From Acidobacteriota bacterium (lineage in GTDB: Bacteria > Acidobacteriota > Polarisedimenticolia > J045): 43,830 bases of DNA. The stretch lies in NCBI GenBank assembly GCA_025456425.1, contig JALOKP010000034.1, positions 1-43,830 on the forward strand, read 5' to 3'. The notes under the pieces were generated by a model. That model saw only the letters and a program-made list of their open reading frames with translations. It had not been told where the DNA came from and did no database searches. The position numbers were made by a program, and so were the translations under genes. Below, piece by piece: positions 1 through 7,228 of this stretch. Positions within the stretch are counted from its first letter, which is position 1, and the number at the start of each line of letters is the position of its first letter.

Positions 1-272
1 CGGTGCGGGTGGGCGTTCTCCTCGGAGGGGCGACCGTGGGTCGCCCAGCGGGTGTGGCCGACGCCGAACTTCGCGGCCCCGACCGGCTCGCGCTCGAGCG
101 CGGCCTCCAGCTCGCGCAGCTTGCCGACCGCGCGGCGCAGGGTGAACGACTCGCCGCCGTTCAGCAGCGCGATCCCGGCCGAGTCGTAGCCCCGGTACTC
201 CAGCCGCTTGAGCCCCCCGACCAGGATCGGGGCGGCGTTACGGGATCCGACGTAACCGACGATGCCGCACAT
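1..272 (-). CDS. glmS: Glutamine--fructose-6-phosphate aminotransferase, N-terminal part (cut by window edge)
   Basis: Cytoplasmic enzyme that makes glucosamine-6-phosphate from fructose-6-phosphate and glutamine, the first step towards UDP-GlcNAc. The visible 90 codons begin [10 protein letters not shown], so Cys2 would be the N-terminal nucleophile of the class II glutamine amidotransferase domain. They continue with [10 protein letters not shown] and GHTRWATHG, both typical of GlmS. The start is fixed by the need for Cys at position 2 and by a GAGGAG ribosome site 7 nt upstream. The isomerase domains lie beyond position 1. It is read after glmU, 168 bp downstream of its stop, with an inverted REP pair in the gap. 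GlmS and GlmU catalyse steps of the same pathway, so co-transcription is likely. Confidence 0.95.
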   Translation of the reverse strand, partial: MCGIVGYVGSRNAAPILVGGLKRLEYRGYDSAGIALLNGGESFTLRRAVGKLRELEAALEREPVGAAKFGVGHTRWATHGRPSEENAHPH

Positions 273-371
273 GAAGCGCTCCTCGGGGGGCCGCCGGGAA
301 GGGTCCCCCGGGGGCGGGGGAGAAATATGCCGTCCCGGGGCCGGAAGTGCCCGCGGCCGCGGGCCGCGTCT

Positions 372-444
372 GTAGGGGCCGGCCTCCGTGCCGGCCCGGA
401 AGGCGGATGGCGCGTCGCGGGCCGGCACGGAGGCCGGCCCCTAC
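372..444. repeat. REPIN-like inverted pair of GTAG-type REP elements
   Basis: Two perfectly complementary 27-nt arms (372-398 and 418-444) flank a 19-nt spacer. Each arm has the tetranucleotide GTAG followed by an inner palindrome, GGGCCGGC and GCCGGCCC around a 6-nt loop. That is the architecture known for bacterial REP sequences mobilised by RAYT (Y1-type) transposases. The 418-444 arm is identical over all 27 nt to the single copy at 14844-14870. The TAG of the right-hand arm (441-443, minus strand) is the stop codon of glmU. No transposase gene is present in the window. Confidence 0.8.
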
Positions 445-1943
445 CGAGGACCGCCCGCCTTCGCCGCCGCCTTCAGCGCGGCCATCTTCTCCCGCCGCTT
501 CTGGGCCCAGCCGTCGATGTTCCGCTGGTCCACGCGGGTGAGCGCCAGCGCGTTGGCGGGGACGTCCTTGGTGACCGTCGTCCCGGCCCCGACGTAAGCC
601 CCCGCGCCGACCGTGACCGGCGCCACGAGCTGGGTGTCCGAGCCGATGAAGACCCCGTCCCCCAGCACGGTCCGGTTCTTGAAGACGCCGTCGTAGTTGC
701 AGGTGATCGTGCCCGCGCCGACGTTGACGTCCCGCCCCAGCTCGGCGTCGCCGATGTACGAGAGGTGAGAGGCCTTCGACCCGTCGCCGAAGACCGCCTT
801 CTTGGTCTCGACGAAGTTCCCGACCTTGCAGTGCGCCCCCAGCGCCGTCCCCGGCCGCAGGTGCGCGAACGGTCCGACCGTGCTGCCGTCGCCGATCGAA
901 GATCCGGCGGCGATCGTGTACTCCCGGACCTCGACGCCGTCGCCCAGCCGGCAGTCGGTCAGCCGCACGCCGGAACGGACGATGCAGTCCCGGCCGATCG
1001 CCGTCGCGCCCTCCAGCACGACCCCCGGGTAGAGCACGCTGTCCGCGCCGATCGTCACCGTGTCGTGGACCCAGGTCGAGCCCGGGTCGATCACGGTCAC
1101 GCCGCCGTCCATCAGGCGGCCCAGCACCCGCTCGTTCATGGCCCGCTGCAGCAGCGCGAGTTGGCGCCGGCTGTTGACCCCCAGCGCTTCATCGGCTGTG
1201 CCGTGCACGACCGCCTGGACCCGGCGCCGCCCGGCCAGGAGCAGCTTCACGGCGTCGGTCAGGTAGTACTCCTTCTGCGCGTTGTCGGGCCGGATCTTCG
1301 CGATTGCGGCGACCAGCGCCGGCCAGTCGGCGCAGTAGGTCCCGGTGTTGATCTCGCGGATCCGGCGCTGCGCCGCGCCCGCGTCGCGCTCCTCCACGAT
1401 CGCGCGGATCCGGCCGTCCTTCCCGCGCACGACCCGCCCGTAGCCGGACGGATCGGCCAGCTCGGCCGTGAGCACCGTCAGCGCCGCCCTGGCGCGGATG
1501 TGCCCCTCCGCCAGCGCGACGACAGCGTCGGCGGGGAGCGCCGGCACGTCGCCGCAGAGGATCAGCGCAGTCCCCTCGAACCCCTTCAGCGCGGGGAGCG
1601 CGCGCCGCACCGCGTCGGCGGTGCCGCGCCGCTCGGTCTGCTCGACGAACCGCAGCGGGGCCCCGGGCAGCGCCTGCTCGAGCCGTTCCCGGACGCGTTC
1701 GCCCTGGACGCCGACGACCACCACGATCGGCGACGCCCCGGCCGCGAGCGCCGCCCGGACCACGTGCTCGACCAGGGGGCGGCCAGCGATTTCGTGGAGG
1801 ACCTTGGCGCGCGCCGACCGCATCCGCGTCCCCTCGCCGGCGGCGAGGACGACCGCGGCCAGGCCGGCGGCGGGGCGGGGGGGGGCCTCAGTAGATCGCG
1901 GGACCCTTGTCGATTTCTTCCGGGGGGACGATCTGCGGGCCAT
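441..1943 (-). CDS. glmU: Bifunctional UDP-N-acetylglucosamine pyrophosphorylase / glucosamine-1-phosphate N-acetyltransferase
   Basis: The 500-residue protein acetylates glucosamine-1-phosphate and then uridylylates it to UDP-GlcNAc for peptidoglycan and LPS. After a basic 27-residue extension comes the nucleotidyltransferase signature LAAGEGTRM with the downstream Lys of AKVLHE. Then come LICGDVPAL and, from about residue 270, a left-handed beta-helix of hexapeptide repeats. The helix includes KVGNFVETKK, HLSYIGD with the catalytic His, and GAGTITCNYDG. The ATG at 1943 has AGGAGG at 1953-1958 with a 9-nt spacer. It therefore overlaps the end of the upstream TPR gene by 56 bp, and no other good start lies before the signature. 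The stop codon lies in the REP arm at 418-444. Confidence 0.95.
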   Translation of the reverse strand: MARRSSPRKKSTRVPRSTEAPPRPAAGLAAVVLAAGEGTRMRSARAKVLHEIAGRPLVEHVVRAALAAGASPIVVVVGVQGERVRERLEQALPGAPLRFVEQTERRGTADAVRRALPALKGFEGTALILCGDVPALPADAVVALAEGHIRARAALTVLTAELADPSGYGRVVRGKDGRIRAIVEERDAGAAQRRIREINTGTYCADWPALVAAIAKIRPDNAQKEYYLTDAVKLLLAGRRRVQAVVHGTADEALGVNSRRQLALLQRAMNERVLGRLMDGGVTVIDPGSTWVHDTVTIGADSVLYPGVVLEGATAIGRDCIVRSGVRLTDCRLGDGVEVREYTIAAGSSIGDGSTVGPFAHLRPGTALGAHCKVGNFVETKKAVFGDGSKASHLSYIGDAELGRDVNVGAGTITCNYDGVFKNRTVLGDGVFIGSDTQLVAPVTVGAGAYVGAGTTVTKDVPANALALTRVDQRNIDGWAQKRREKMAALKAAAKAGGPR

Positions 1944-2583
1944 CTTCGAAGACCTCCTGGTCGGCGCCGTCGAGTTCCTCGTCGTCGTCGAAGTCGTCGT
2001 CGTCGAGGTCGTCGTAGTCGTCGCCCAGATCGGAGTCGGGCGGCTCGACCAGCGCGACGTAGCCCGCGGTCTCGCGCAGGCGCTCGAAGTCCGGATCGCC
2101 GAGGGAATGGGCGCGGTGCTCGGGATCGACCTCGATCGCCAGCTTCAGCTGGTTGAGCGCATCGTCGAGCCGGCCGTCCAGTGCGAGCGCGGCGGCCCGG
2201 GCGTAGTGCACGCGGCCGACCGAGAAGCCCAGCGACTCGGCCCTGTCGAAGGCGCCCAGCGCCTCATCGGCCTGTCCGCCGTTGGCGAGCGAGACGCCGT
2301 GGCGCAGCCACTCGTCGGCGGTGACCGGGGCCGGGGCGTCGGGGGCCAGCTTCTGCTCGCAGGCCGTGAGGTGGACGCGGGCGCGGTCCGCGATCTCGGC
2401 CAGGTCCCGCTCGGTACCGTACTTCTCGAGGAAGGCCCGGAACCCGGAGGCGGCGAGCCGCCAGTCGCGCTTGCGCAGGAAACTCTCCATCGCCGTGGCG
2501 TAGAGCCCCTCGGCGGCGGCGAAGGCCTCGTGGCCGTGGGACGTTCGACTCCGGCCTGTCGCTGTGGCTTTGCGGCTGGGCAT
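1888..2583 (-). CDS. TPR-type protein with strongly acidic C-terminal tail
   Basis: Predicted cytoplasmic protein of 231 residues, not assigned to a named family. The middle (about 85-165) has helical TPR-like repeats, such as LRHGVSLANGGQADEALGAF and ALALDGRLDDALNQLKLAIE. The tail, from about 180, is dominated by Asp and Glu (DDYDDLDDDDFDDDEE). The ATG at 2583 is chosen because AGAGG lies just upstream and the homology-like part begins there; the open frame continues upstream without protein-like composition. Its last 56 bp overlap the glmU start, so the two are probably translationally linked. The acidic tail could mediate electrostatic binding to a partner, but nothing in the sequence says which. 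Confidence 0.75.
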   Translation of the reverse strand: MPSRKATATGRSRTSHGHEAFAAAEGLYATAMESFLRKRDWRLAASGFRAFLEKYGTERDLAEIADRARVHLTACEQKLAPDAPAPVTADEWLRHGVSLANGGQADEALGAFDRAESLGFSVGRVHYARAAALALDGRLDDALNQLKLAIEVDPEHRAHSLGDPDFERLRETAGYVALVEPPDSDLGDDYDDLDDDDFDDDEELDGADQEVFEDGPQIVPPEEIDKGPAIY

Positions 2584-2643
2584 CAGGCAACCTCTTTGTT
2601 TCCGCGAGTTTTGGCGGTTCGAGCGGAGGCGGAAAGCGCGCGG

Positions 2644-3171
2644 ATGGTACGGCCCGGGGCGGGGACTGTCAATTCGCGGGGGGGCGGCGCCGGTTTCGGC
2701 GTGGGCTGGGTCGTGCTGGCGCTCGGCAGCAACCTCGGGGACCGCGCGCGTCACCTCGAGGCGGCCCGCCGTGGCCTCTTCGCCGGCGGGTTCCGGTGGA
2801 TCCTGGCCTCGCCGCCCGAGCAGACCGTGCCGCTTCCCGGGAGCGCGCCGGGCCAGGGGCCCTACCTGAACCAGCTGCTCGCGGCGCGGCGCGCGCGGCT
2901 CGGCCTCGATCCGGCGGGGCTGCTCGCGCTCGGACAGGCGCTCGAGCAGGAGGCCGGCCGGCGGCGGGAGGCCGAGGAGCGCTGGGGGCCGCGCCCGCTC
3001 GACGTCGATCTCGTGCTGTTCGGTGACCTCGTGCTCGACCGGCCGGGGCTCTCGGTCCCGCACCCCCGGTTCATGGAGCGGCCGTTCGTCACCGGGCCGT
3101 TGCTCGCCTGGTGGCCCGGGCTGCGCGACCCGCGGACCGGCGCCCCCCTCCGCGCCGGGGCGCCGGTGTAG
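2644..3171 (+). CDS. folK: 2-amino-4-hydroxy-6-hydroxymethyldihydropteridine pyrophosphokinase (HPPK)
   Basis: Transfers pyrophosphate from ATP to 6-hydroxymethyl-dihydropterin in folate synthesis. ALGSNLGD near the N-terminus, RWGPRPLDVDLVLFGD with the two metal-binding Asp residues, and PHPRFMERPFV are the diagnostic HPPK motifs in the right order. From the ATG at 2644 the protein has 175 residues with a short Gly-rich lead-in. The GTG at 2701 (GWVVLALGSN) would give a more usual N-terminus, so the start is uncertain. It is followed 11 bp later by the nucleoside kinase gene. No folP or folB lies nearby. Confidence 0.9.
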   Translation: MVRPGAGTVNSRGGGAGFGVGWVVLALGSNLGDRARHLEAARRGLFAGGFRWILASPPEQTVPLPGSAPGQGPYLNQLLAARRARLGLDPAGLLALGQALEQEAGRRREAEERWGPRPLDVDLVLFGDLVLDRPGLSVPHPRFMERPFVTGPLLAWWPGLRDPRTGAPLRAGAPV

Positions 3172-3182
3172 GATCTGCCGCG

Positions 3183-3815
3183 ATGCCCCCCCGGACTATC
3201 GCGCTCGAGGGCCCCATCGGCGTCGGCAAGACGACGCTGGCCCGCCGCCTCGCGCGGCGGATGGACGCGTCGCTCGTCCTCGAGCCGACCGACAACCCGT
3301 TTCTCGAGCCGTTCTACCGCGACCGGCGCGGCTCGGCCTTCTCGGCACAGATCTGGTTCCTGGTCGCCCGCCACCGCCAGTGGCGCGAGATGCGCCAGGC
3401 CGACCTGTTCGCGCGCGGGGCGGTCTCGGACTACCTGTTCGAGAAGGACCGGATCTTCGCCTACCTCAACCTGAACGACACCGAGCTGGCGACCTACGAG
3501 CGGCTGTACGAGCTGCTCTCGGCCGAGTTGGTGCGGCCCGACCTCGTGATCTACCTGCAGGCCCGGCTGCCGGTGATCCTCGACCGGATCGGCCGCCGCG
3601 GACGCGAGGTCGAGCGCCGGATCTCGCACTCCTACCTCGACGAGGTGGTCCGGGCCTACGACCACTTCTTCTTCCACTTCCGCGAGGCCCCGCTGTTGGT
3701 GGTCGACACCAACGACATCGACCCGGCCCACGAGGAGGCCCACTTCGAGGACCTCTTCAAGCGGATCGAGGCGATGGACCGGACCTCGGGGGTCGAGTAT
3801 TACAAGCCACGCTGA
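3183..3815 (+). CDS. Deoxynucleoside kinase (deoxyadenosine/deoxyguanosine kinase family)
   Basis: Cytosolic salvage enzyme of 210 residues that phosphorylates deoxynucleosides with ATP. It has the P-loop EGPIGVGKTT (residues 9-18), the LEPTDNPFLEPFY segment that binds the nucleoside, and the DYLFEKDRIFAYLNL core with the DR motif. An Arg-rich lid (IGRRGREVERRI) follows. This arrangement matches the bacterial dGK/dAK family; the exact base preference cannot be read from sequence. The start ATG lies 11 bp after the folK stop. A TAGGAT hexamer at 3169-3174 ends 8 nt before the ATG, and only a weak AGGA could serve as a ribosome site, so a nearly leaderless transcript is possible. Confidence 0.9.
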   Translation: MPPRTIALEGPIGVGKTTLARRLARRMDASLVLEPTDNPFLEPFYRDRRGSAFSAQIWFLVARHRQWREMRQADLFARGAVSDYLFEKDRIFAYLNLNDTELATYERLYELLSAELVRPDLVIYLQARLPVILDRIGRRGREVERRISHSYLDEVVRAYDHFFFHFREAPLLVVDTNDIDPAHEEAHFEDLFKRIEAMDRTSGVEYYKPR

Positions 3816-3999
3816 CCGCGTTCAGAAGCCAGGCTTGGCGCCCCCCCTCGACCCTGATACTGTGATCGGGAGCCGGAAGGCGCGGACCGCCGGGATCCTC
3901 GGGACCTGGACGGCGCCCCGCACCGGACCGGAGTGAACCACCGTTCGATGGTTCCCGTCCCTCGACCGAGCGATCGGCGGGGAGACGCGAGGACCCGCC

Positions 4000-4908
4000 A
4001 TGACGCCATACCCGGAGGGCTCCGGCCCTCGTCCGTCCGATCCCGGCAAGATCACCGTTCCGGACGTGTCCCGCCGCAAGGGGGGGCCGCCGCTGGTCAT
4101 GCTCACCGCCTACGACGCCCCCTCCGCCCGCGCGGCGGACGAGGCGGGGGTCGACCTGATTCTGGTGGGAGACTCGCTCGGGATGGTCGTGCTGGGGCTG
4201 CCCGACACGCTGCGCGTCGACCTGGAGGACATGGTCCGGGCCACGGCCGCGGTCCGACGGGTGCAGCCGCGCGCGCTCGTGGTCACCGACCTGCCGTACC
4301 TCAGCTACCACACCGGCGCGCGCGACGCGGTGCTCAACGCCGGCCGGCTGGTCCGTGAAGGGGGCGCCGAAGCGGTCAAGCTGGAGGGCGGGCGCAAGCG
4401 GCTCGAGGTCGTACGCGCGCTGATTGATGCCGAGATCCCGGTGATGGGCCACCTCGGCCTGACACCGCAGTCGCTGCACGCGATGGGCGGCTACCGCGTC
4501 CAGGCCCGCGCCGTGCCCGAGATCGAGCAGCTGCTCGACGACGCCCAGGCGCTGTGCGAGGCCGGGATCTTCGCGCTGGTGCTGGAGGGGGTGCCCTCCG
4601 ACGTCGCCGGCCTGGTCACCGAGCGGGTGCCGGTGCCGACGATCGGAATCGGCGCCGGGGCCGGTTGCGATGGCCAGGTCCTGGTCTTCCACGACCTGCT
4701 CGGGATGACCAGCGGCCCGGCGCCGAAGTTCGTGCGGCGCTACGCCGACCTGCATGGCGCCGCGGTCGAGGCGATCCGCGCCTACGCCCGGGACGTGCGC
4801 GAGCGCACCTTCCCGGCCGCGGCCGAGTCCTACCGCCTGCCACGCGAGGCGGCGGCGGCGGTCGAGCGCCAGGCCCGGCGGCGGGCGCCGCGGGCCCGGG
4901 AGCTCTGA
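4000..4908 (+). CDS. panB: 3-methyl-2-oxobutanoate hydroxymethyltransferase
   Basis: First committed enzyme of pantothenate synthesis. It adds a hydroxymethyl group from 5,10-methylene-tetrahydrofolate to alpha-ketoisovalerate. The 302 residues carry VMLTAYDAPSARAAD, LVGDSLGMV (metal-binding Asp), AVKLEGG, MGHLGLTPQS and TIGIGAG, which cover the PanB TIM-barrel in order. A C-terminal Arg/Ala-rich tail of about 30 residues extends past the usual end. GAGG lies 7 nt before the ATG. The 184 bp upstream contain no gene and probably the operon promoter. panC follows after 2 nt. Confidence 0.95.
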   Translation: MTPYPEGSGPRPSDPGKITVPDVSRRKGGPPLVMLTAYDAPSARAADEAGVDLILVGDSLGMVVLGLPDTLRVDLEDMVRATAAVRRVQPRALVVTDLPYLSYHTGARDAVLNAGRLVREGGAEAVKLEGGRKRLEVVRALIDAEIPVMGHLGLTPQSLHAMGGYRVQARAVPEIEQLLDDAQALCEAGIFALVLEGVPSDVAGLVTERVPVPTIGIGAGAGCDGQVLVFHDLLGMTSGPAPKFVRRYADLHGAAVEAIRAYARDVRERTFPAAAESYRLPREAAAAVERQARRRAPRAREL

Positions 4909-4910
4909 CC

Positions 4911-5795
4911 ATGGACCTCGTCCGGCGCGTCCAGGCGATGCAGGAGATGGCCCGCCAGGCCCGCGGGACCGGGAAGAAGATCGCCTTCGTCCCGACGATG
5001 GGAGCGCTTCACGACGGCCACCTCTCGCTGGTGCGGCGCGCGCGCGAGCTGGGGGACGTCGTCGTCGTATCGGTATTCATCAACCCGAAGCAGTTCGGGC
5101 CGGCCGAGGACTTCGCGCGCTACCCCCGCGACCTGGCCCGCGACGCCGACCTCTGCATCCAGGAAGGGGTCGACCACCTCTTTGCCCCCGAGCCGGACGA
5201 GATGTACCCGCCTGGCCACCGGACCTTCGTCGACATGGAGGGGCTGACGACGGTGCTGGAAGGGTCCGCGCGCCCGGGCCACTTCCGCGGCGTGCTGACG
5301 GTGGTGATGAAGCTGCTGCACGTCGTCAAGCCGCACTTCGCCTTCTTCGGCCAGAAGGACGCGCAGCAGGCCCTGATCGTGCGGCGGATGGTGAAGGACC
5401 TGAACCTCGACGCCGAGGTCGTGGTGGCGCCGACCGTGCGGCACGAGGACGGGCTGGCGCTCTCCTCGCGCAACGCCTTCCTCGGCCCGGCGGAACGGGC
5501 CGCGGCGACGGTCCTCTCGCGGGCCCTGGGCCGTGCGCGCCAGATGGTCGAGCGCGAGGACGTGCGCAGCGCGCGGGCGATCGAGGCGGCGGTGCGCGAG
5601 GTGCTGGCCGCCGAGCCTCGGGCCCGGATCGACTATGTCGCCGTCGTCGACGCGGAGACGCTCGAGCCGCGCGAGGAGATCACCGGCGAAACCCTCATCC
5701 CGCTCGCCGTTTTCCTCGGCGGCACGCGGCTGATCGACAACGCGCTCGTCCGGCCCCCGGCCGCTCCGCGGCCGCCGGCAGGAGACAAGGCATGA
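4911..5795 (+). CDS. panC: Pantothenate synthetase (pantoate--beta-alanine ligase)
   Basis: ATP-dependent condensation of pantoate with beta-alanine to pantothenate, via a pantoyl-adenylate. The 294-residue protein has the cytidylyltransferase-like HIGH-type motif in PTMGALHDGHLSLV, then VFINPKQFGP, HFRGVLTVVMKLLH, FGQKDAQQALIVRRM and LALSSRNAFL. These are all PanC active-site blocks in the expected order. It starts 2 nt after panB, with GGGAG in the end of panB as the likely ribosome site, and its stop overlaps the panD start by 4 nt. Tight coupling of panB, panC and panD supports one transcript. Confidence 0.96.
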   Translation: MDLVRRVQAMQEMARQARGTGKKIAFVPTMGALHDGHLSLVRRARELGDVVVVSVFINPKQFGPAEDFARYPRDLARDADLCIQEGVDHLFAPEPDEMYPPGHRTFVDMEGLTTVLEGSARPGHFRGVLTVVMKLLHVVKPHFAFFGQKDAQQALIVRRMVKDLNLDAEVVVAPTVRHEDGLALSSRNAFLGPAERAAATVLSRALGRARQMVEREDVRSARAIEAAVREVLAAEPRARIDYVAVVDAETLEPREEITGETLIPLAVFLGGTRLIDNALVRPPAAPRPPAGDKA

Positions 5796-6184
5796 AGCGG
5801 TCCTTTCTCTTCGGCAAGGTGCATCGGGTCACGGTCACCGCGGCCGATCTCGAGTACGAAGGCAGCCTGACGCTCGACGCCGAGTTGATGGAGGCGGCGA
5901 ACCTGCTGCCGTACCAGCGGATCGAGGTCTACGACGTGACGCGCGGCACGCGCTTTGCGACCTACCTGATCGAGGGGCCGCGGGGGGCGGGGGACTGCTG
6001 CGTCAACGGGGCGGCAGCGCACCTGGTCGAGGTCGGCGACAAGGTGATCGTCGCGGCCTACTGCGAGCTGGAGGACCGCGAGGTCGCGGGGCACCGGCCG
6101 CGGATCGTGCTGGTGGGGGAAGGGAACCGGCCTTACGCGATCAAGGACGCCGAGACGGCGTTTGCGAAGGTGCCTGTCCGGTAG
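5792..6184 (+). CDS. panD: Aspartate 1-decarboxylase precursor
   Basis: Makes beta-alanine from aspartate for PanC. The proenzyme has 130 residues and should self-cleave between Gly24 and Ser25 (YEGSLTLD) to create the pyruvoyl cofactor. The downstream blocks TYLIEG, with the conserved Tyr, and VNGAAAHLVEVGDKVIVAAY match the family. The usual cleavage context is ESS or EGS, and here it is EGS. The segment before NGAAA reads DCC rather than the common VIC or SIC, a minor change. AGGAG sits 7 nt before the ATG, which overlaps the panC stop as ATGA. A long hairpin begins 17 nt after the stop and may end the transcript. Confidence 0.96.
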   Translation: MKRSFLFGKVHRVTVTAADLEYEGSLTLDAELMEAANLLPYQRIEVYDVTRGTRFATYLIEGPRGAGDCCVNGAAAHLVEVGDKVIVAAYCELEDREVAGHRPRIVLVGEGNRPYAIKDAETAFAKVPVR

Positions 6185-6201
6185 TTGGTTCGCGCCGGGG
6201 C

Positions 6202-6280
6202 GGCGTTTGACTGGAAAGGGCCCCCGGTGAGTGGGTCGCAGGCTCCAACACTCACCGGGGGCCCCTTCCAGCCAAACGCC
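6202..6280. repeat. Long hairpin I (32-nt arms, 15-nt loop) with shared 21-nt core
   Basis: The arms at 6202-6233 and 6249-6280 pair at 30 of 32 positions around a 15-nt loop. The 21-nt core at 6231-6251 (the loop plus its edges) is the exact reverse complement of 6518-6538 in hairpin II, although the stems of the two hairpins have different sequences. It starts 17 nt after the panD stop, so it could act as a terminator or as 3'-end protection for the panBCD transcript. Confidence 0.8.
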
Positions 6281-6490
6281 TCCGTTGCGGGCCCCGGGCG
6301 GCCGCGTTCGAGAGAGAGAAGAGAAGTCGATCCAGCGCGCCTGGGGCGTTCGGCCCGGCGACCGCTGCTGTGTTGCGGGCGAGCGTCGAAGTGCTCTTTC
6401 GTTCCGGCTTCTCGGGCGTTCCTGTGCGTTGCAAACGCCTCTCACCCCCTTCCGCTTTCTTGCCCTTCCCGCGCGTTGCGCGCACCGAGG

Positions 6491-6565
6491 GTGTGGAGGC
6501 GGAAGCCCCCCTGGCGAGTGTTGGAGCCTGCGACCCACCCGCCAGGGGGGCTTCCGCCTCCGCAC
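6491..6565. repeat. Long hairpin II (26-nt arms, 23-nt loop) with inverted copy of the core
   Basis: The arms at 6491-6516 and 6540-6565 pair at 25 of 26 positions, the exception being a possible G-U. The loop contains the 21-nt core (6518-6538) that is the exact reverse complement of 6231-6251. The two hairpins are therefore the same element class in opposite orientation, with a conserved loop and different but self-complementary stems. Confidence 0.8.
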
Positions 6566-6593
6566 CCGGTCGCTGGACCGCCCACGGAAGGGC

Positions 6594-6628
6594 AAAAAAA
6601 CACGCCCCCACCACGATTGGTGGGGGCG
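6594..6628 (-). terminator. Strong intrinsic terminator, minus strand
   Basis: Perfect 11-bp stem (6603-6613 with 6618-6628) around a 4-nt loop. On the minus strand it is followed by TG and then seven T. No coding gene ends here. The preceding minus-strand gene already has a terminator at 6791-6827, which suggests a separate short transcript. Confidence 0.8.
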
Positions 6629-6790
6629 CGCGGCGGCGCGTGGTCTTTGATGCGGGGGATCAGGTCTCAACCCGCGCTGCCGTCAGGGTCTCGCCGGCCG
6701 GCGGTGCTGGAACCCGGGTGGGGCACCGCCGGCAGGCCATGTCTGGCGTCGGCGGGCTTATCGGACGGTGGCCGGGGGGCTTGAGGGGGG
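6629..6790 (-). ncRNA. Candidate structured small RNA (unassigned)
   Basis: This segment lies between two minus-strand terminators and has no plausible coding frame. Its centre is a perfect 11-bp stem (6697-6707 with 6723-6733) capped by a 15-nt loop. Partly complementary flanks extend the rod outwards, for example GCGGG-type blocks near 6672 and 6754. On the minus strand it contains CCGATAAG (near 6757) and ACGGCAGCGCGGG (near 6680). Both are loosely reminiscent of 6S RNA side strands, but I could not find a closing stem, so that identity is not claimed. A covariance-model search with Rfam 6S and an RNA-seq track would decide. Confidence 0.3.
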
Positions 6791-6827
6791 CCGAAAAATC
6801 GAAAGGGCCCGGCGCATCGCCGGGCCC
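6791..6827 (-). terminator. Intrinsic terminator of the Cys-rich protein gene
   Basis: On the minus strand, 42 nt after the TGA at 6869, a 10-bp perfect stem (6805-6814 with 6818-6827) is followed by TTTCGATTTTTCGG. The T-tract orientation shows it works on the minus strand. Confidence 0.7.
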
Positions 6828-6868
6828 CCTCGTTCTCGAGAACTCTAGCTAGCTAGTGGGGCGCTCCG

Positions 6869-7228
6869 TCAGGGCTGGGACGGAGAGACCTGGCAGGCGC
6901 GGTAGCAGTTGTAGGCTGCGGTGTTCGCGAAGCTGACGCACCGACGCCAGTCGGACCGTGCGTTGTAACGCTTGATGTTCACATTGCGCAGGCACAGCCC
7001 GGCCGCGATCGGATCCGTCGGGTTGTTGTCGAGGCAGGCCTGAGCTTCCAGGTCCAACTCGGCGAGTCGGGCCGCGAGCTGGTTGTCGCAGGCGACCTTG
7101 TCCTGGTCGTACTGTTCGATGCACTGTGCGAGGCAATCTTCCTGCGCGGCCGCGGGGGCAGCCCAGCTCCCCACGAACGCTGCGATGAGCACGAGGCCCA
7201 TCACCTTGATAACAGCTGCCGGACGCAT
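6869..7228 (-). CDS. Small secreted cysteine-rich protein
   Basis: 119 residues, family not recognised. It begins with a clear signal peptide (MRPAAVIKVMGLVLIAAF, cleavage probably after APAAAQ). The mature part has eight Cys, in DCLAQC, ACDN, ACLDN, LCLRN, RCVSF and NCYRAC, enough for four disulfides in the periplasm or outside the cell. The start at 7228 is supported by GGAGGAAAGGAG just upstream. The upstream open frame lacks protein character. It stands alone, ends at its own terminator, and is divergent from the large propeller protein 700 bp away. No function can be assigned. Confidence 0.8.
   Translation of the reverse strand: MRPAAVIKVMGLVLIAAFVGSWAAPAAAQEDCLAQCIEQYDQDKVACDNQLAARLAELDLEAQACLDNNPTDPIAAGLCLRNVNIKRYNARSDWRRCVSFANTAAYNCYRACQVSPSQP

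Larger units (their letters stand above)
6185..6868. other. 684-bp non-coding stretch between panD and the Cys-rich protein gene
   Basis: No frame here shows protein-like composition, although open frames exist because of the base composition. It contains two long hairpins with complementary loops (6202-6280 and 6491-6565), two minus-strand intrinsic terminators (6594-6628 and 6791-6827), a structured candidate RNA between the terminators, and a CTAG triplet repeat at 6845-6856. Positions 6281-6490 hold a short purine run (GAGAGAGAAGAGAAG near 6310) and nothing else I can name. Confidence 0.7.

Noticed and set aside
1960-2050. Frameshifted or repetitive artefact in the Asp-rich tail
   Set aside because: The frame is continuous to a stop coupled with glmU, and acidic tails of this kind occur naturally.
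3-2156. 717-codon plus-strand open frame over glmS/glmU
   Set aside because: It is the antisense shadow of glmU and glmS, with Arg/Pro/Gly-rich composition and no motifs.
6629-6790. Firm assignment as 6S RNA
   Set aside because: Side-strand motifs look suggestive, but I could not find the closing stem and central bubble. Only a generic structured RNA call is kept.
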